From: Alphaproteobacteria bacterium
GTDB taxonomy: Bacteria > Pseudomonadota > Alphaproteobacteria > Rhizobiales > Aestuariivirgaceae
NCBI GenBank assembly: GCA_024640405.1
Contig: JAHEFB010000013.1
Location: 27,643 to 91,642, forward strand
DNA length: 64,000 nt
Reading direction: 5' to 3'
Shown piece by piece: positions 19,211 to 27,946 of this stretch. Position 1 is the stretch's first letter. Each line of letters opens with the position of its first letter. The translations under genes were made by a program, and so were the position numbers. Below the pieces are notes generated by a model. That model was not told the origin of the DNA, did not search any database, and saw only the letters and a list, made by a program, of their open reading frames with translations.

Positions 19211-20692
19211 ATGTCCGACCTTCTGAAACTTACAATTGCCCAGGCCCGCGACGGGTTGAGTTCAGGCCAGTTCAAGGCTGCCGAGTTGACTGAAGCGTAT
19301 ATTGAGGCCGTCGAAGCAGCCCGTGCGCTTAACGCCTATATTGTGGAGACACCCGATAAGGCTCGAGAGATGGCGGCGGCAAGTGACGATCGGATTGCCA
19401 AAGGTGAAGCCGGCGCACTGGAGGGCATTCCCCTGGGCATCAAGGATCTGTTCGCCACGAAAGGTGTTCACACCCAGGCCTGCAGTCATATTCTGGATCA
19501 GTTCAAGCCGGCTTATGAGTCGACGGTTACTGCCAACCTGTGGGCGGATGGCGCCGTCATGCTGGGTAAATTGAACATGGATGAGTTTGCGATGGGCTCA
19601 TCCAACGAAACATCCTATTACGGCCCGGTTAAAAACCCCTGGCGCAGCAAGGGATCCAACGCTGATCTTGTGCCGGGAGGATCGTCAGGAGGCTCTGCCT
19701 GTGCAGTGGCGGCTCATATTTGTGCCGGTGCCACGGCGACCGACACCGGTGGTTCGATTCGCCAGCCTGCTGCCTTTACCGGAACAGTCGGCATCAAGCC
19801 TACCTATGGGCGCGTGTCTCGTTGGGGAACAGTAGCGTTTGCATCTTCACTGGATCAGGCCGGACCGATAGCGCGCGACGTACGCGACGCTGCCATTCTA
19901 CTTAAATCCATGGCAAGCGTTGACCCGAAGGACACCACCTCAGTTGACATCGAGGTGCCTGACTACGAGGCGGCCATCGGGAAGTCGATCAAGGGCATGA
20001 AAGTTGGAATACCGGCGGAATACCGAATGGATGGCATGCCTGATGACATAGAATCCCTCTGGCAGAAAGGCATTGACTGGTTGCGTGACGCAGGAGCCGA
20101 AATCGTCAGTATTTCTCTGCCGCACACCAAATATGCCTTACCCGCCTATTATATTGTGGCACCTGCCGAGGCATCATCAAATCTGGCACGTTACGATGGC
20201 GTGCGCTATGGATTGCGTGTGCCGGGCGATGATATCGTATCGATGTATGAAAACACGCGCGCTGAAGGGTTTGGCACTGAGGTGCGCCGGCGCATCATGA
20301 TCGGTACATATGTTCTGTCCGCCGGCTACTACGATGCCTATTACGTCAAGGCGCAGAAAGTACGCACCTTGATCAAACGGGATTTTGAAACATCGTTTGC
20401 TGATGGGGTAGATGCCATACTGACGCCGGCCACACCTTCTGCGGCCTTTGGCATTGCAGATCAGGACATGAAAGCTGATCCGGTCAAGATGTACCTGAAT
20501 GACATTTTCACGGTAACTGTAAATATGGCCGGCCTGCCGGGCATTGCAGTTCCAGCCGGTCTGGATGCAAACGGTTTGCCGTTGGGGCTGCAACTGATCG
20601 GCAAACCGTTCGATGAATCCACTTTGTTCCAGATCGGCAAAGTCATAGAAGACCAGGCTGGCGGTTTTGAAGCGGAAAACTGGTGGTCATAG
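19211..20692 (+). CDS. gatA: Asp-tRNA(Asn)/Glu-tRNA(Gln) amidotransferase subunit A
   Basis: 493-residue amidase-signature enzyme. The Ser-cisSer-Lys triad is complete: Lys78 in GIKDLF, Ser158 in PGGSSGGSA and Ser182 in [12 protein letters not shown]. It hydrolyses glutamine and passes ammonia to GatB for converting Glu-tRNA(Gln) or Asp-tRNA(Asn). gatB does not follow; the next genes are small unknowns, so gatB must lie outside the window. Length is normal. Confidence 0.96.
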   Translation: MSDLLKLTIAQARDGLSSGQFKAAELTEAYIEAVEAARALNAYIVETPDKAREMAAASDDRIAKGEAGALEGIPLGIKDLFATKGVHTQACSHILDQFKPAYESTVTANLWADGAVMLGKLNMDEFAMGSSNETSYYGPVKNPWRSKGSNADLVPGGSSGGSACAVAAHICAGATATDTGGSIRQPAAFTGTVGIKPTYGRVSRWGTVAFASSLDQAGPIARDVRDAAILLKSMASVDPKDTTSVDIEVPDYEAAIGKSIKGMKVGIPAEYRMDGMPDDIESLWQKGIDWLRDAGAEIVSISLPHTKYALPAYYIVAPAEASSNLARYDGVRYGLRVPGDDIVSMYENTRAEGFGTEVRRRIMIGTYVLSAGYYDAYYVKAQKVRTLIKRDFETSFADGVDAILTPATPSAAFGIADQDMKADPVKMYLNDIFTVTVNMAGLPGIAVPAGLDANGLPLGLQLIGKPFDESTLFQIGKVIEDQAGGFEAENWWS

Positions 20693-20798
20693 CAGTCTCA
20701 TCGCCCTGATTGAGTTTTACCTGACCGGACGTTTACCCTATATTCGCTAGCGGGCAGAATCGTTTGGGGCACAAAATCAACGACAGGGCAGGGCAGCC

Positions 20799-21194
20799 AT
20801 GATTTCTCGGATATTCAAGTTGAGCGCAATATTAATGGTTGCGCTGGCGCTGTTTCTGTTGGCGCCTGTTAGCAGCCACTTCACTTCACAGGCGCAAGCG
20901 GCTTCGTGTAATTCCCTTGCGAAAGAATTCAAACGCAAGGGCCGACCTCGTTTCATGCGAGTGGTCAATCGCAATCGATCAATCGCCAACTATTTCAATT
21001 CGACCCTGAGACGCCTGAAGAGGAAATCAGCGCCGACGAGAGCGGAAATGGGCAAGGCCTACCGTGTGACATCGCGCAGCTGCTCGTCCAGCAAGTGCAG
21101 ATCTGATGCCAAAAGAATATATAATGCGGCATTGAAGCTTCATGCGTACAATCGCCGGTGGGCCAGATCCGGTTGTCGCGGTACGCTGAGTTAG
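20799..21194 (+). CDS. Small secreted basic protein of unknown function
   Basis: 131 residues. A clear Sec signal peptide (about 1-35, hydrophobic core LSAILMVALALFLLAPV) ends at a likely AQAA/SC cleavage site. The mature part of about 96 residues is strongly basic and has four cysteines, so two disulfides in the periplasm are possible. I do not recognise a family. A GGGCAG ribosome site precedes the ATG. It follows gatA by about 105 bp and precedes a small membrane protein. Confidence 0.7.
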   Translation: MISRIFKLSAILMVALALFLLAPVSSHFTSQAQAASCNSLAKEFKRKGRPRFMRVVNRNRSIANYFNSTLRRLKRKSAPTRAEMGKAYRVTSRSCSSSKCRSDAKRIYNAALKLHAYNRRWARSGCRGTLS

Positions 21195-21207
21195 GACCCG
21201 GCTCGCA

Positions 21208-21480
21208 TTGGATAGAAGTTCCAGGCAGGGAAATCTGAAAGACAGGCCATTGCTGTTGCTCGTATTGAGGGTCATGCGCGCAATGCTCTGGTGTTGCATC
21301 GCTGGTCTGATTTTTGTTGGCGGTGCCATCTGGTACAGCATTACGACAGTGCAGGGCAGGGCATATGAGCAGTTTACCAATGGCGACACGTTGCTGCTGT
21401 CGTTCATTGCTGTTCTCACCACGATATCCTGCCTGCTGTTGCTGGGGGTTCACAGAATGCTCAGACAGAATCGGCGATGA
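21208..21480 (+). CDS. Small two-helix membrane protein, hypothetical
   Basis: Up to 90 residues from a TTG at 21208, with two predicted membrane helices (about 25-45 and 62-80) and a basic C-terminus. No family is recognised. The start is uncertain: the frame opens with TTG, and the first ATG is at 21274 just before the first helix. It begins 13 bp after the preceding secreted protein, so the two may be cotranscribed. Confidence 0.5.
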   Translation: MDRSSRQGNLKDRPLLLLVLRVMRAMLWCCIAGLIFVGGAIWYSITTVQGRAYEQFTNGDTLLLSFIAVLTTISCLLLLGVHRMLRQNRR

Positions 21481-21495
21481 GTAATTGAAAAGACG

Positions 21496-22626
21496 CTAAC
21501 TGCAAATCTTCTTCAACGCGTTCCATTCCTGATCGGTCAAGATAGCTGGATCGGTGCCGCCCGCTCGGGGTTTGATACTGGAGATACGATCACTGGTTCC
21601 TGGGTGGGTCGAGAACAGATCGGTAAACGGCTCTATACGTTTTTTGAGTGCTGAACTGTCTTTGCCGGGCCTGTCGGCTCCGGTACCAGTGTTTTTTTTC
21701 AGCAATCGTCTGAAAAATGTCTGAAGACCCTTTGGGTTAACCTTGGCATTATCCAACACTTCGACAGCATAGGCGTCGGCTTCGACTTCAGCGGCGCGGC
21801 TGTATCTTAGCACGGCGAGTAATCCGGCGATGTTGCTGATCGTGTCGGCGCCCTGGCCGGCGGTAAACACAGACATGAACACCTGCATGCCATACACCCG
21901 CACTATTGCAGCTTCCGGATGACGATGCGCAACATGACCCAGCTCATGGGCCATGACACCTGCTACTTCATCAGCGCTTCCGGCGTTTTCAATGAGACCG
22001 GCACTGAACACCATGCGCCCGCCGGGAAGTGCAAATGCATTGACCAGCCTTTTTTTCCCGCCAGTGCGAATGTCAAACACCCGCAGGGAAAATGTAGGTG
22101 GATCGTCAGCCCCGGATACGACGCGCCGCGCAATTTTGTTGAGTGCGTCCCGGCCCGGCGGTGAATCACATCGTTTGGACGACTTGATCACCGACTTTTC
22201 CAATCCGTCGGCGAAGGAATTAACGACCTCGTCTGGAATAAAGCGAGCCAGTACCTGCGGTGCAATTGCCATGGTGGCATAACCGGCGGCTGCGATAGCG
22301 AGGACAGATGCAACCGCAATCCCCACACCAGACCAGAACCTGCGTTTGTGGGCGCTCAGGATGGAAGGAGCGACTGCAATCAGAGTATCTGCAGCCGGGC
22401 CTTCCGGCAAAGTAAGTCTGCTGCCATGGTCTCCACGCAGCTTCAACCTGAGGGCCTGGCCGGGTTTGCCACCGGATACAAGCTCGACATTTCTTAACGG
22501 CCATTGAATGTCTGGCAGGGCATTCTGGGAGATTACAAGGTTGTCACGTCTGACCTGTATGTTGACCAGTCTGGCCATGGCTGACTTGCCATCAAAAAAC
22601 TCGGCGTTATGGGTGTTTGCTGTCAT
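21496..22626 (-). CDS. M48-family metalloprotease, membrane-anchored
   Basis: 376 residues. An N-terminal domain of about 90 residues is followed by one transmembrane helix (about 99-121) and then an M48 catalytic domain. The zinc motif HELGH is at residues 227-231, and the third ligand is probably the Glu in the EVEADAYA segment near residue 282. The C-terminus has FSTHPGTSDRI, the usual M48 Loip/BepA-like end. The catalytic domain is probably periplasmic and may act in envelope quality control. It begins 3 bp after the DUF898 stop and is clearly in one operon with it. Confidence 0.87.
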   Translation of the reverse strand: MTANTHNAEFFDGKSAMARLVNIQVRRDNLVISQNALPDIQWPLRNVELVSGGKPGQALRLKLRGDHGSRLTLPEGPAADTLIAVAPSILSAHKRRFWSGVGIAVASVLAIAAAGYATMAIAPQVLARFIPDEVVNSFADGLEKSVIKSSKRCDSPPGRDALNKIARRVVSGADDPPTFSLRVFDIRTGGKKRLVNAFALPGGRMVFSAGLIENAGSADEVAGVMAHELGHVAHRHPEAAIVRVYGMQVFMSVFTAGQGADTISNIAGLLAVLRYSRAAEVEADAYAVEVLDNAKVNPKGLQTFFRRLLKKNTGTGADRPGKDSSALKKRIEPFTDLFSTHPGTSDRISSIKPRAGGTDPAILTDQEWNALKKICS

Positions 22627-22629
22627 GAC

Positions 22630-23793
22630 TCAAAATGCGTCCAGATCGAGAGCATCAATAAGGCCTTCGCCACGTTTGTCGAGTTGCGCCTGTGATTGCT
22701 GGATTGATGCAAAATCCACAACTCCCACGACCTGCAGTCTTTCAATGAAGTAACGCATAACCCGCTGCTCCACGAAAGGTTGAGCAATTCCCAAAGTGAA
22801 TATGATCAGCGCCATATTGCCGAGCCATAAGGTTACAAGGCTCCAGGCTGTGGCATGGAATTCGAAACCGGCTCCGGAGAACCGGGTGTATTGAGCAAAA
22901 AGGTTCAACTCACGTGCAGTGTAGAATGACCAGACAATTGAGTGAATTGCAACGTACAGAAGGTAAATCGCAATCACAGCGGCCACGATCCCGACAACGT
23001 ATGCAGCGGTCCGGCTGTCTGACGCGGCTGTATTATCGCCCAGTTTGTCCAGTACCGCTTGCAGCTCAGTGAAGGCTCCGGAATTGAATAGTGCAATGGC
23101 AAAGCCGCCAACTAGCAAATATGCCAGAACGGTGCCGAACCAACAGAAGGCGTATCGTGCATAGAGCGGCCCCGAGCGCCCGCTGAAGCTGAACGGTGTG
23201 TTCCCGAAACGCATGTCATTGGTGATATGTTCTGCCAGGATGAGGTTCATTGCAGGTGTCGACCAGCCAGCCGTTATCGGGCCGAGCAACATCGACCCGA
23301 AGTACTTACCACTGTAAGATAATGCTGAACCCGGCAGCGCCCCGCGAATGCCACGCCATACAGTCCGCGACAGGCGATATCGTCGAGCCCTGTAAATTGC
23401 AAAACCGTAAAGGGTCAGCAGCAAAAAAGTGATGGCCAGCTGAAAAGCAATCAAAACGGGACTTTCGGAGCCATAATAGGCAGCCAGACCCAGTCCGATC
23501 AGTGCCAGAGGCAAAAATACGGTGGCCACAATGACGATAAAACCAATGAACAGTTCTTTACCGGTCCCGGTGTATTCAACAGGTTCTCCATTAACGTGAA
23601 CGCCGGACCATATATGGCGGCGCACCCTTGTCTTGGCCCAGAACCGGTAAATCCATAGTGTAATCAGGTTCAAAAAGAAGTTGGAAACAGCAATTGCACC
23701 CAACCCGGACTGTGAAATGTATTCGAATTTCACGGCTTCGGCGCCGACCGGTGATTTTTCGGGCGAAGGGTTTCCAAACAGGCTGGATGTCAT
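22630..23793 (-). CDS. DUF898 (YjgN-family) multi-pass membrane protein
   Basis: 387 residues from the ATG at 23793, with six or more hydrophobic segments. Motifs such as NFFLNLITLWIYRFWAKTRV, RARRYRLSRT and the repeated RFGNTPFSFSG-like stretch are typical of DUF898/YjgN proteins. The function is unknown. An in-frame GTG at 23820 exists, but AAAGG about ten bases before 23793 favours the ATG. Pairing with an M48 protease is recurrent for this family, as far as I recall. Confidence 0.85.
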   Translation of the reverse strand: MTSSLFGNPSPEKSPVGAEAVKFEYISQSGLGAIAVSNFFLNLITLWIYRFWAKTRVRRHIWSGVHVNGEPVEYTGTGKELFIGFIVIVATVFLPLALIGLGLAAYYGSESPVLIAFQLAITFLLLTLYGFAIYRARRYRLSRTVWRGIRGALPGSALSYSGKYFGSMLLGPITAGWSTPAMNLILAEHITNDMRFGNTPFSFSGRSGPLYARYAFCWFGTVLAYLLVGGFAIALFNSGAFTELQAVLDKLGDNTAASDSRTAAYVVGIVAAVIAIYLLYVAIHSIVWSFYTARELNLFAQYTRFSGAGFEFHATAWSLVTLWLGNMALIIFTLGIAQPFVEQRVMRYFIERLQVVGVVDFASIQQSQAQLDKRGEGLIDALDLDAF

Positions 23794-24216
23794 CAGGAGA
23801 AATACCTTTAGGCTAATCACACGTAATTATCGTGGGGAATCAACATCATCCTAACCTAACCGCGATCTACGGCAACTTTTAACTGGTCTGTGGGCAGGTG
23901 TTGCAAATATGTCACACTTTTCAGAAATCTGCACCGACTGCCACATAATGCCTTAATCGCGCTCAAATCAGCACTATAAGAGGTTGGTACATGCAGAGAT
24001 GACAGCAACAAAAAGCCTTGTGATGTGCATATGGCGCACATGAAGGCAGTGTAAACAAACAGGCAGGCCCGGGGCGGATTTGACCAGATGAATGCGAGTT
24101 CAATAAACACGAGCAGGCGGCCGAACAGGCCTGTGACAGACGGTTCGCAGAGCGCACCTCGTCGCGCTCGTTACGTTGCCGACGGCATTTCCGGTACGGC
24201 ATTGAAGCAGTCGCCA
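23794..24216. other. Divergent intergenic region upstream of DUF898 and Sel1 genes
   Basis: About 420 bp with no gene I can support. It must contain the two divergent promoters. A small inverted repeat ATGTGC / GCACAT occurs near 24024-24042. Alternative start codons for the Sel1 gene (24088) fall in its right part. Confidence 0.5.
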
Positions 24217-25092
24217 ATGCGTTTCGGCCCGGCCAAGAGGCGCACGTTGGCAGGTTTCTTCCTTGTGGCATGTGCCGGAGTTTTGTCGGCAGGCCAAGGG
24301 TGGGCGCAAGCTCAACTGCCACCTGGTTTCTATTCATTCGCGCCCAGCAAACAGGAAGTGCCGGCCGGTCAGCTTTCGGCTCGCGCGAAGGCAGATCTTA
24401 CAACTGCCCTTATCGCCTACAGGGCGAGGGATTTTTCGACCACAATGCCTCATCTGGAGCGACCGTCGAGGGAAGGCAGTATCCAGGCAAACTGGCTGAT
24501 GGGTCACATGTATCGTAAGGGTCTTGGTGTACCGGCAGATTTGGCGACGGCCTTCAAGCACTATTATCGGGTCGCCGAGGATTATGTGGACCGGCGGAGC
24601 GAAGTTTCCGGGAATGAACGCTATTTTGTGCTGGATAGCCTGACCCACACCGCGAATTACCTGCGCAAGGGGAACAAGAAGGCCGGCATTGTAAAAAACG
24701 TTGAACGGGCGCTACATTTCTTTCAAACGGCAGCGTCGGCAGGGCATGCCGGTGCCCAGTATGGATTCGGCATCATGTACCTCAATGGTGAAGGTGTCAC
24801 CATGGACCGCTCATACGGGATGCGATGGCTTGGTACCGCAGCACAGAAACGCTATGCACCTGCCGCGTCACTGCTAGGCGATATTTATGAAGACAGTGGC
24901 GACGATGTGCGGGCTCTGGTTTGGTACCGGATTGCCGCCGATACTGCCGAGCATTCCCTCAACAAGAGAATTACACGCAAGTACAAGAAACTCCTGTCGG
25001 GTGTTGATCAGAAAGAGATAGCTGAAGCCGACAGGCTGTACATACAGTGGTCTAACCGTTTTCCCGTACGTACTCGCCAGGCGCAAAACTAG
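24217..25092 (+). CDS. Secreted Sel1/TPR-repeat protein
   Basis: About 291 residues from the ATG at 24217, which gives a proper signal peptide (basic start, hydrophobic LAGFFLVACAGVLSAG, cleavage near GWAQA). The body holds Sel1-like repeats, including MGHMYRKGLGV and FGIMYLNGEGVTMDRSYGMRWLGTAA. Such proteins are periplasmic scaffolds; ExoR is a well-known rhizobial example, but I cannot equate this one with it. The frame is open from an ATG at 24088, which would bury the signal peptide behind 43 residues, so the later start is preferred. Confidence 0.8.
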   Translation: MRFGPAKRRTLAGFFLVACAGVLSAGQGWAQAQLPPGFYSFAPSKQEVPAGQLSARAKADLTTALIAYRARDFSTTMPHLERPSREGSIQANWLMGHMYRKGLGVPADLATAFKHYYRVAEDYVDRRSEVSGNERYFVLDSLTHTANYLRKGNKKAGIVKNVERALHFFQTAASAGHAGAQYGFGIMYLNGEGVTMDRSYGMRWLGTAAQKRYAPAASLLGDIYEDSGDDVRALVWYRIAADTAEHSLNKRITRKYKKLLSGVDQKEIAEADRLYIQWSNRFPVRTRQAQN

Positions 25093-25127
25093 GATGCCGG
25101 GACGCGGTTGTTAACCGCGACACGCAA

Positions 25128-25910
25128 TTAGATATCCAACTCTACAATGACAGGAACGTGGTCGGATGGTTTTTCCCATCCTCGAACGTGTTTGTCTATT
25201 CGACAGCCGATCGCCCGGTCGGCAGCTTGCGGTGACAGCAGGATGTGATCGATTCTTATGCCGTTGTTTTTCTGCCAGGCTCCTGCCTGATAATCCCAGA
25301 ATGTATAAATGCCGTCTGACAGGTCGAAACTACGCACCGCGTCGCTGAAACCCAGTGCGGTAAGTTCTCTGTACTTTTCCCGGGTTTCCAGCCGGAACAG
25401 GGCATCCTCGGTCCACATGGCCGGGCGTGCCGCGTCACGAGCCTGGGGAATCACATTGTAGTCGCCAAGAAGCGCAAACGGTTCTTCCAGTTTCAGGTTG
25501 CTTTTGGCATGGGCAATCAGCCGATCCATCCAGGCCAGCTTGTAAGGATATTTTTCCGTCTCGACCGGATTGCCGTTCGGCAGATACAGGCATCCGACCC
25601 TGCAGACACTGTGGTCGCCAACGACCAACGCTTCTATGTAGCGTGCCTGCTCGTCCGTATCATCGCCCGGAAGCCGGCTGGTCACGTCTTCGACTGGCCT
25701 GAGAGACAGGATGGCGACGCCATTGAAGCCCTTCTGTCCATGGGTGGCGACATTATAGCCGATATCCTCAAAGGCTTGGCGTGGAAAACCCTCGTCGACG
25801 GACTTGATCTCCTGGAGGCATGCGACATCGGGGCGGGCTTCGTTGAGCCAGGACACAGCCGTCTCCAAACGGGCTTTGATCCCATTGATGTTCCAGGTCG
25901 CGATCTGCAT
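25128..25910 (-). CDS. xth: Exodeoxyribonuclease III
   Basis: 260 residues from the ATG at 25910; a GTG two codons earlier is also in frame. The endonuclease/exonuclease/phosphatase fold is shown by IATWNINGIKAR, LQEIKSVDEGFP (catalytic Glu), LGDYNVIPQARD and the final KPSDHVPVIVEL. It cleaves DNA at abasic sites and removes 3' blocking groups during base-excision repair. An AGGTG site precedes the ATG. Confidence 0.94.
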   Translation of the reverse strand: MQIATWNINGIKARLETAVSWLNEARPDVACLQEIKSVDEGFPRQAFEDIGYNVATHGQKGFNGVAILSLRPVEDVTSRLPGDDTDEQARYIEALVVGDHSVCRVGCLYLPNGNPVETEKYPYKLAWMDRLIAHAKSNLKLEEPFALLGDYNVIPQARDAARPAMWTEDALFRLETREKYRELTALGFSDAVRSFDLSDGIYTFWDYQAGAWQKNNGIRIDHILLSPQAADRAIGCRIDKHVRGWEKPSDHVPVIVELDI

Positions 25911-26038
25911 GGGCACCTCAAGTTCTTTTTGCCACGGTCAGATCACAGTTGCTGCAGGCAGTTGATTGCGTCAAGTCCACAAATGTGATCCTCACCGCGT
26001 CAGTTCCCCTGTGTGCGATTTCCGTCTATGCCGGCGGC

Positions 26039-27391
26039 TCATTCACAACGATCAAGTTGTCTTTCGCGTTTGCGATGCTCTCGACGCGCCTTGCGTCTGG
26101 ATACGTTGCTGCACCATCTGAGATGTCTTTCGTAACTGCCACTCCATCGGCGGCCGCCGAAACCACAATCGAGAGCACGGGCTTCGCGAACTTGCTGTAC
26201 CGCGGCGCGGGCATATTGTCGGCAATGCGCGCTGACAGGGCGATCACGTCGCGATGCCGATAAACGACAATTGCGAATTTGCTGATTCCTCGTATTCAGC
26301 AAAGTAGTGGCTTCGCGCGGTCCGATTCGCGTGCACAATTGCGTCTGGCGCACCCGGCTGGATGACCAGCGTTCGCCCTCGAATCCGCATTTTGACAAAC
26401 GAGCCTGACGAACCTGTCGTATGCTCTGACCCGCAAAGTTTCGGCAAAAACGGCCCGAACGAGTGTCGTCAGCGACCAATTCTTCAGTTTCGTTAGCTTC
26501 CGGCTCCGGCAAGACGGTTTCTTCTTCACTTTGTTCCCGGGTCGCAACCTGACGTTTGCACCTGTCCAGTTCGTTGTCGCGTGCGGCGCGGGAGCCATTG
26601 TAAGCGGAAGACGGACTACGCATGCAGAAATTGAAATAAGTGCTTCTGGTATATCCCCACAGGCTGCCGGACAAACGGCAATTCAAGCGGTTGTTCTCGT
26701 CGTTTTGAACAAGCGCACGGGTTGCGTAATTGTTGCATGCCGCGACCTTGGCGGAATCCGGTTGAGTTTGTCCGGTGGTTTCCTGCTGGCCACTTTCATC
26801 TTGCGGCAACGGTCGCAAAGATGGCTTCGGCTTCGGCAAAACGGTAATTCTCTCCTGATCAGCCCGCGGTGGCGGTGGAACAGGAAGAGGCTTGACAATG
26901 GTTTGTCTGGCAGGCTTTTCCGGAGCGGATTTTTCTACGACGGTCGGTTTTCTGGGGGCAGGTGTGGGGACCGGTCTTGCGGTAATGGCGGGCTTTGGCG
27001 GAACCCGGGTAGGTGCCGGCTTCGCTGAAACAGCCGGTTTTGCGGGGGCCGGTGCCGGATCATCTGTACGGGTAACCGGACCGGATGTCGAAAGAACACC
27101 CGAAATGCAGCATGTATCAGAACGTTTTGGCGGAACACCGGTTTTGAGAGCGCACATGGCTTTTGGCCCCTTGGCGCCGGGCCACGAATATGTCCACGCA
27201 CGGCATTGCCCATCCTTTTTGCATGCATTTTCGCACAAATCGGGATTGGGAGCCGACAGCTCGATGGTCTTGTAATCCAGGCCCGGCCGATCGGTCGACC
27301 CGTCACGTGCGGCGATTGCAACCGACGACAGAAAAATTACGCCGAAAACAGCGGCTATGAAAGGCCGAAGCCAGAAATGTGGGTTCTGCAT
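26039..27391 (-). CDS. Secreted PAN-domain protein with three C-terminal four-cysteine repeats
   Basis: 450 residues. A signal peptide (about 1-28) leads into a PAN/Apple-like segment with Cys53, Cys57, Cys63, Cys80, Cys94 and Cys95. A Pro/Ala/Lys-rich linker (about 110-200) follows. The C-terminal half has three copies of one pattern, C-x18-C-x17-C-x21-C, at Cys219/238/256/278, Cys316/335/353/375 and Cys390/409/427/449. Each copy also shares an Ala four residues after the first Cys, and a Gly and Trp four and seven residues after the second. PAN domains bind protein or carbohydrate; the repeat is not one I can name. The linker resembles cell-wall-spanning spacers. It is probably periplasmic or surface-exposed and disulfide-rich. 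Confidence 0.8.
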   Translation of the reverse strand: MQNPHFWLRPFIAAVFGVIFLSSVAIAARDGSTDRPGLDYKTIELSAPNPDLCENACKKDGQCRAWTYSWPGAKGPKAMCALKTGVPPKRSDTCCISGVLSTSGPVTRTDDPAPAPAKPAVSAKPAPTRVPPKPAITARPVPTPAPRKPTVVEKSAPEKPARQTIVKPLPVPPPPRADQERITVLPKPKPSLRPLPQDESGQQETTGQTQPDSAKVAACNNYATRALVQNDENNRLNCRLSGSLWGYTRSTYFNFCMRSPSSAYNGSRAARDNELDRCKRQVATREQSEEETVLPEPEANETEELVADDTRSGRFCRNFAGQSIRQVRQARLSKCGFEGERWSSSRVRQTQLCTRIGPREATTLLNTRNQQIRNCRLSASRRDRPVSAHCRQYARAAVQQVREARALDCGFGGRRWSGSYERHLRWCSNVSRRKARREHRKRERQLDRCE

Positions 27392-27489
27392 GAATAATAT
27401 GGCGTCCCTGAATATGCCCTTCAGGAACGATTTTGCGCACGATCATGGCGCAATTGTGGGCTCAAGCCAATCAGGCACCTTCAAATTGA

Positions 27490-27819
27490 TCAGATTGAAA
27501 AACTCGTACCACAACCGCATGACGCGGTTGCGTTTGGATTGTTGACCTGAAACTGCGCGGCCATGAGGTCGTCGACAAAGTCAACTTCCGATCCCAGGAC
27601 ATAGGCCAGTGATATGGAGTCTATTAAAAGTGTTGCACCGTCGCGCTCGACAACTGCATCACCTTCTGCAGCTTTGTCATCAAGTTCGAACTCGTATGAA
27701 AATCCCGAACAACCGCCTCCATTGACCGCCAGCCGCAAAGCGGTCTTGTCGGCTTCACTGGCAACAATTTCCCGGATCCTGCGCGCAGCGTTTTCGGTTA
27801 GTGTTATTGCAGCAGACAT
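27490..27819 (-). CDS. erpA: Iron-sulfur cluster insertion protein ErpA
   Basis: 109-residue A-type carrier (HesB/IscA family). The three cluster-binding cysteines are Cys37 in GGGCSGF, and Cys101 and Cys103 in SCGCG. It hands Fe-S clusters to apoproteins. In Rhizobiales it is typically divergent from dgt-argS, as here. The 127-bp divergent gap (27820-27946) holds both promoters; no operator is obvious to me. Confidence 0.94.
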   Translation of the reverse strand: MSAAITLTENAARRIREIVASEADKTALRLAVNGGGCSGFSYEFELDDKAAEGDAVVERDGATLLIDSISLAYVLGSEVDFVDDLMAAQFQVNNPNATASCGCGTSFSI

Positions 27820-27946
27820 GGCTATAGAAGTCCTGATTGATCCTGTTTACGAGACCACAAACTTGCGTCTATCAGGATTGTATGTTGGTTGAGATGAATG
27901 GTTTGTCAATGCGCATCCTGAAATTGTCTCAGATGGAAGTACTCTC

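Noticed and set aside
26531..27028. Long plus-strand open frame opposite the PAN protein
   Set aside because: It mirrors the Pro/Ala-rich linker on the other strand; it has no family match, and the minus-strand protein has a signal peptide and conserved cysteines.
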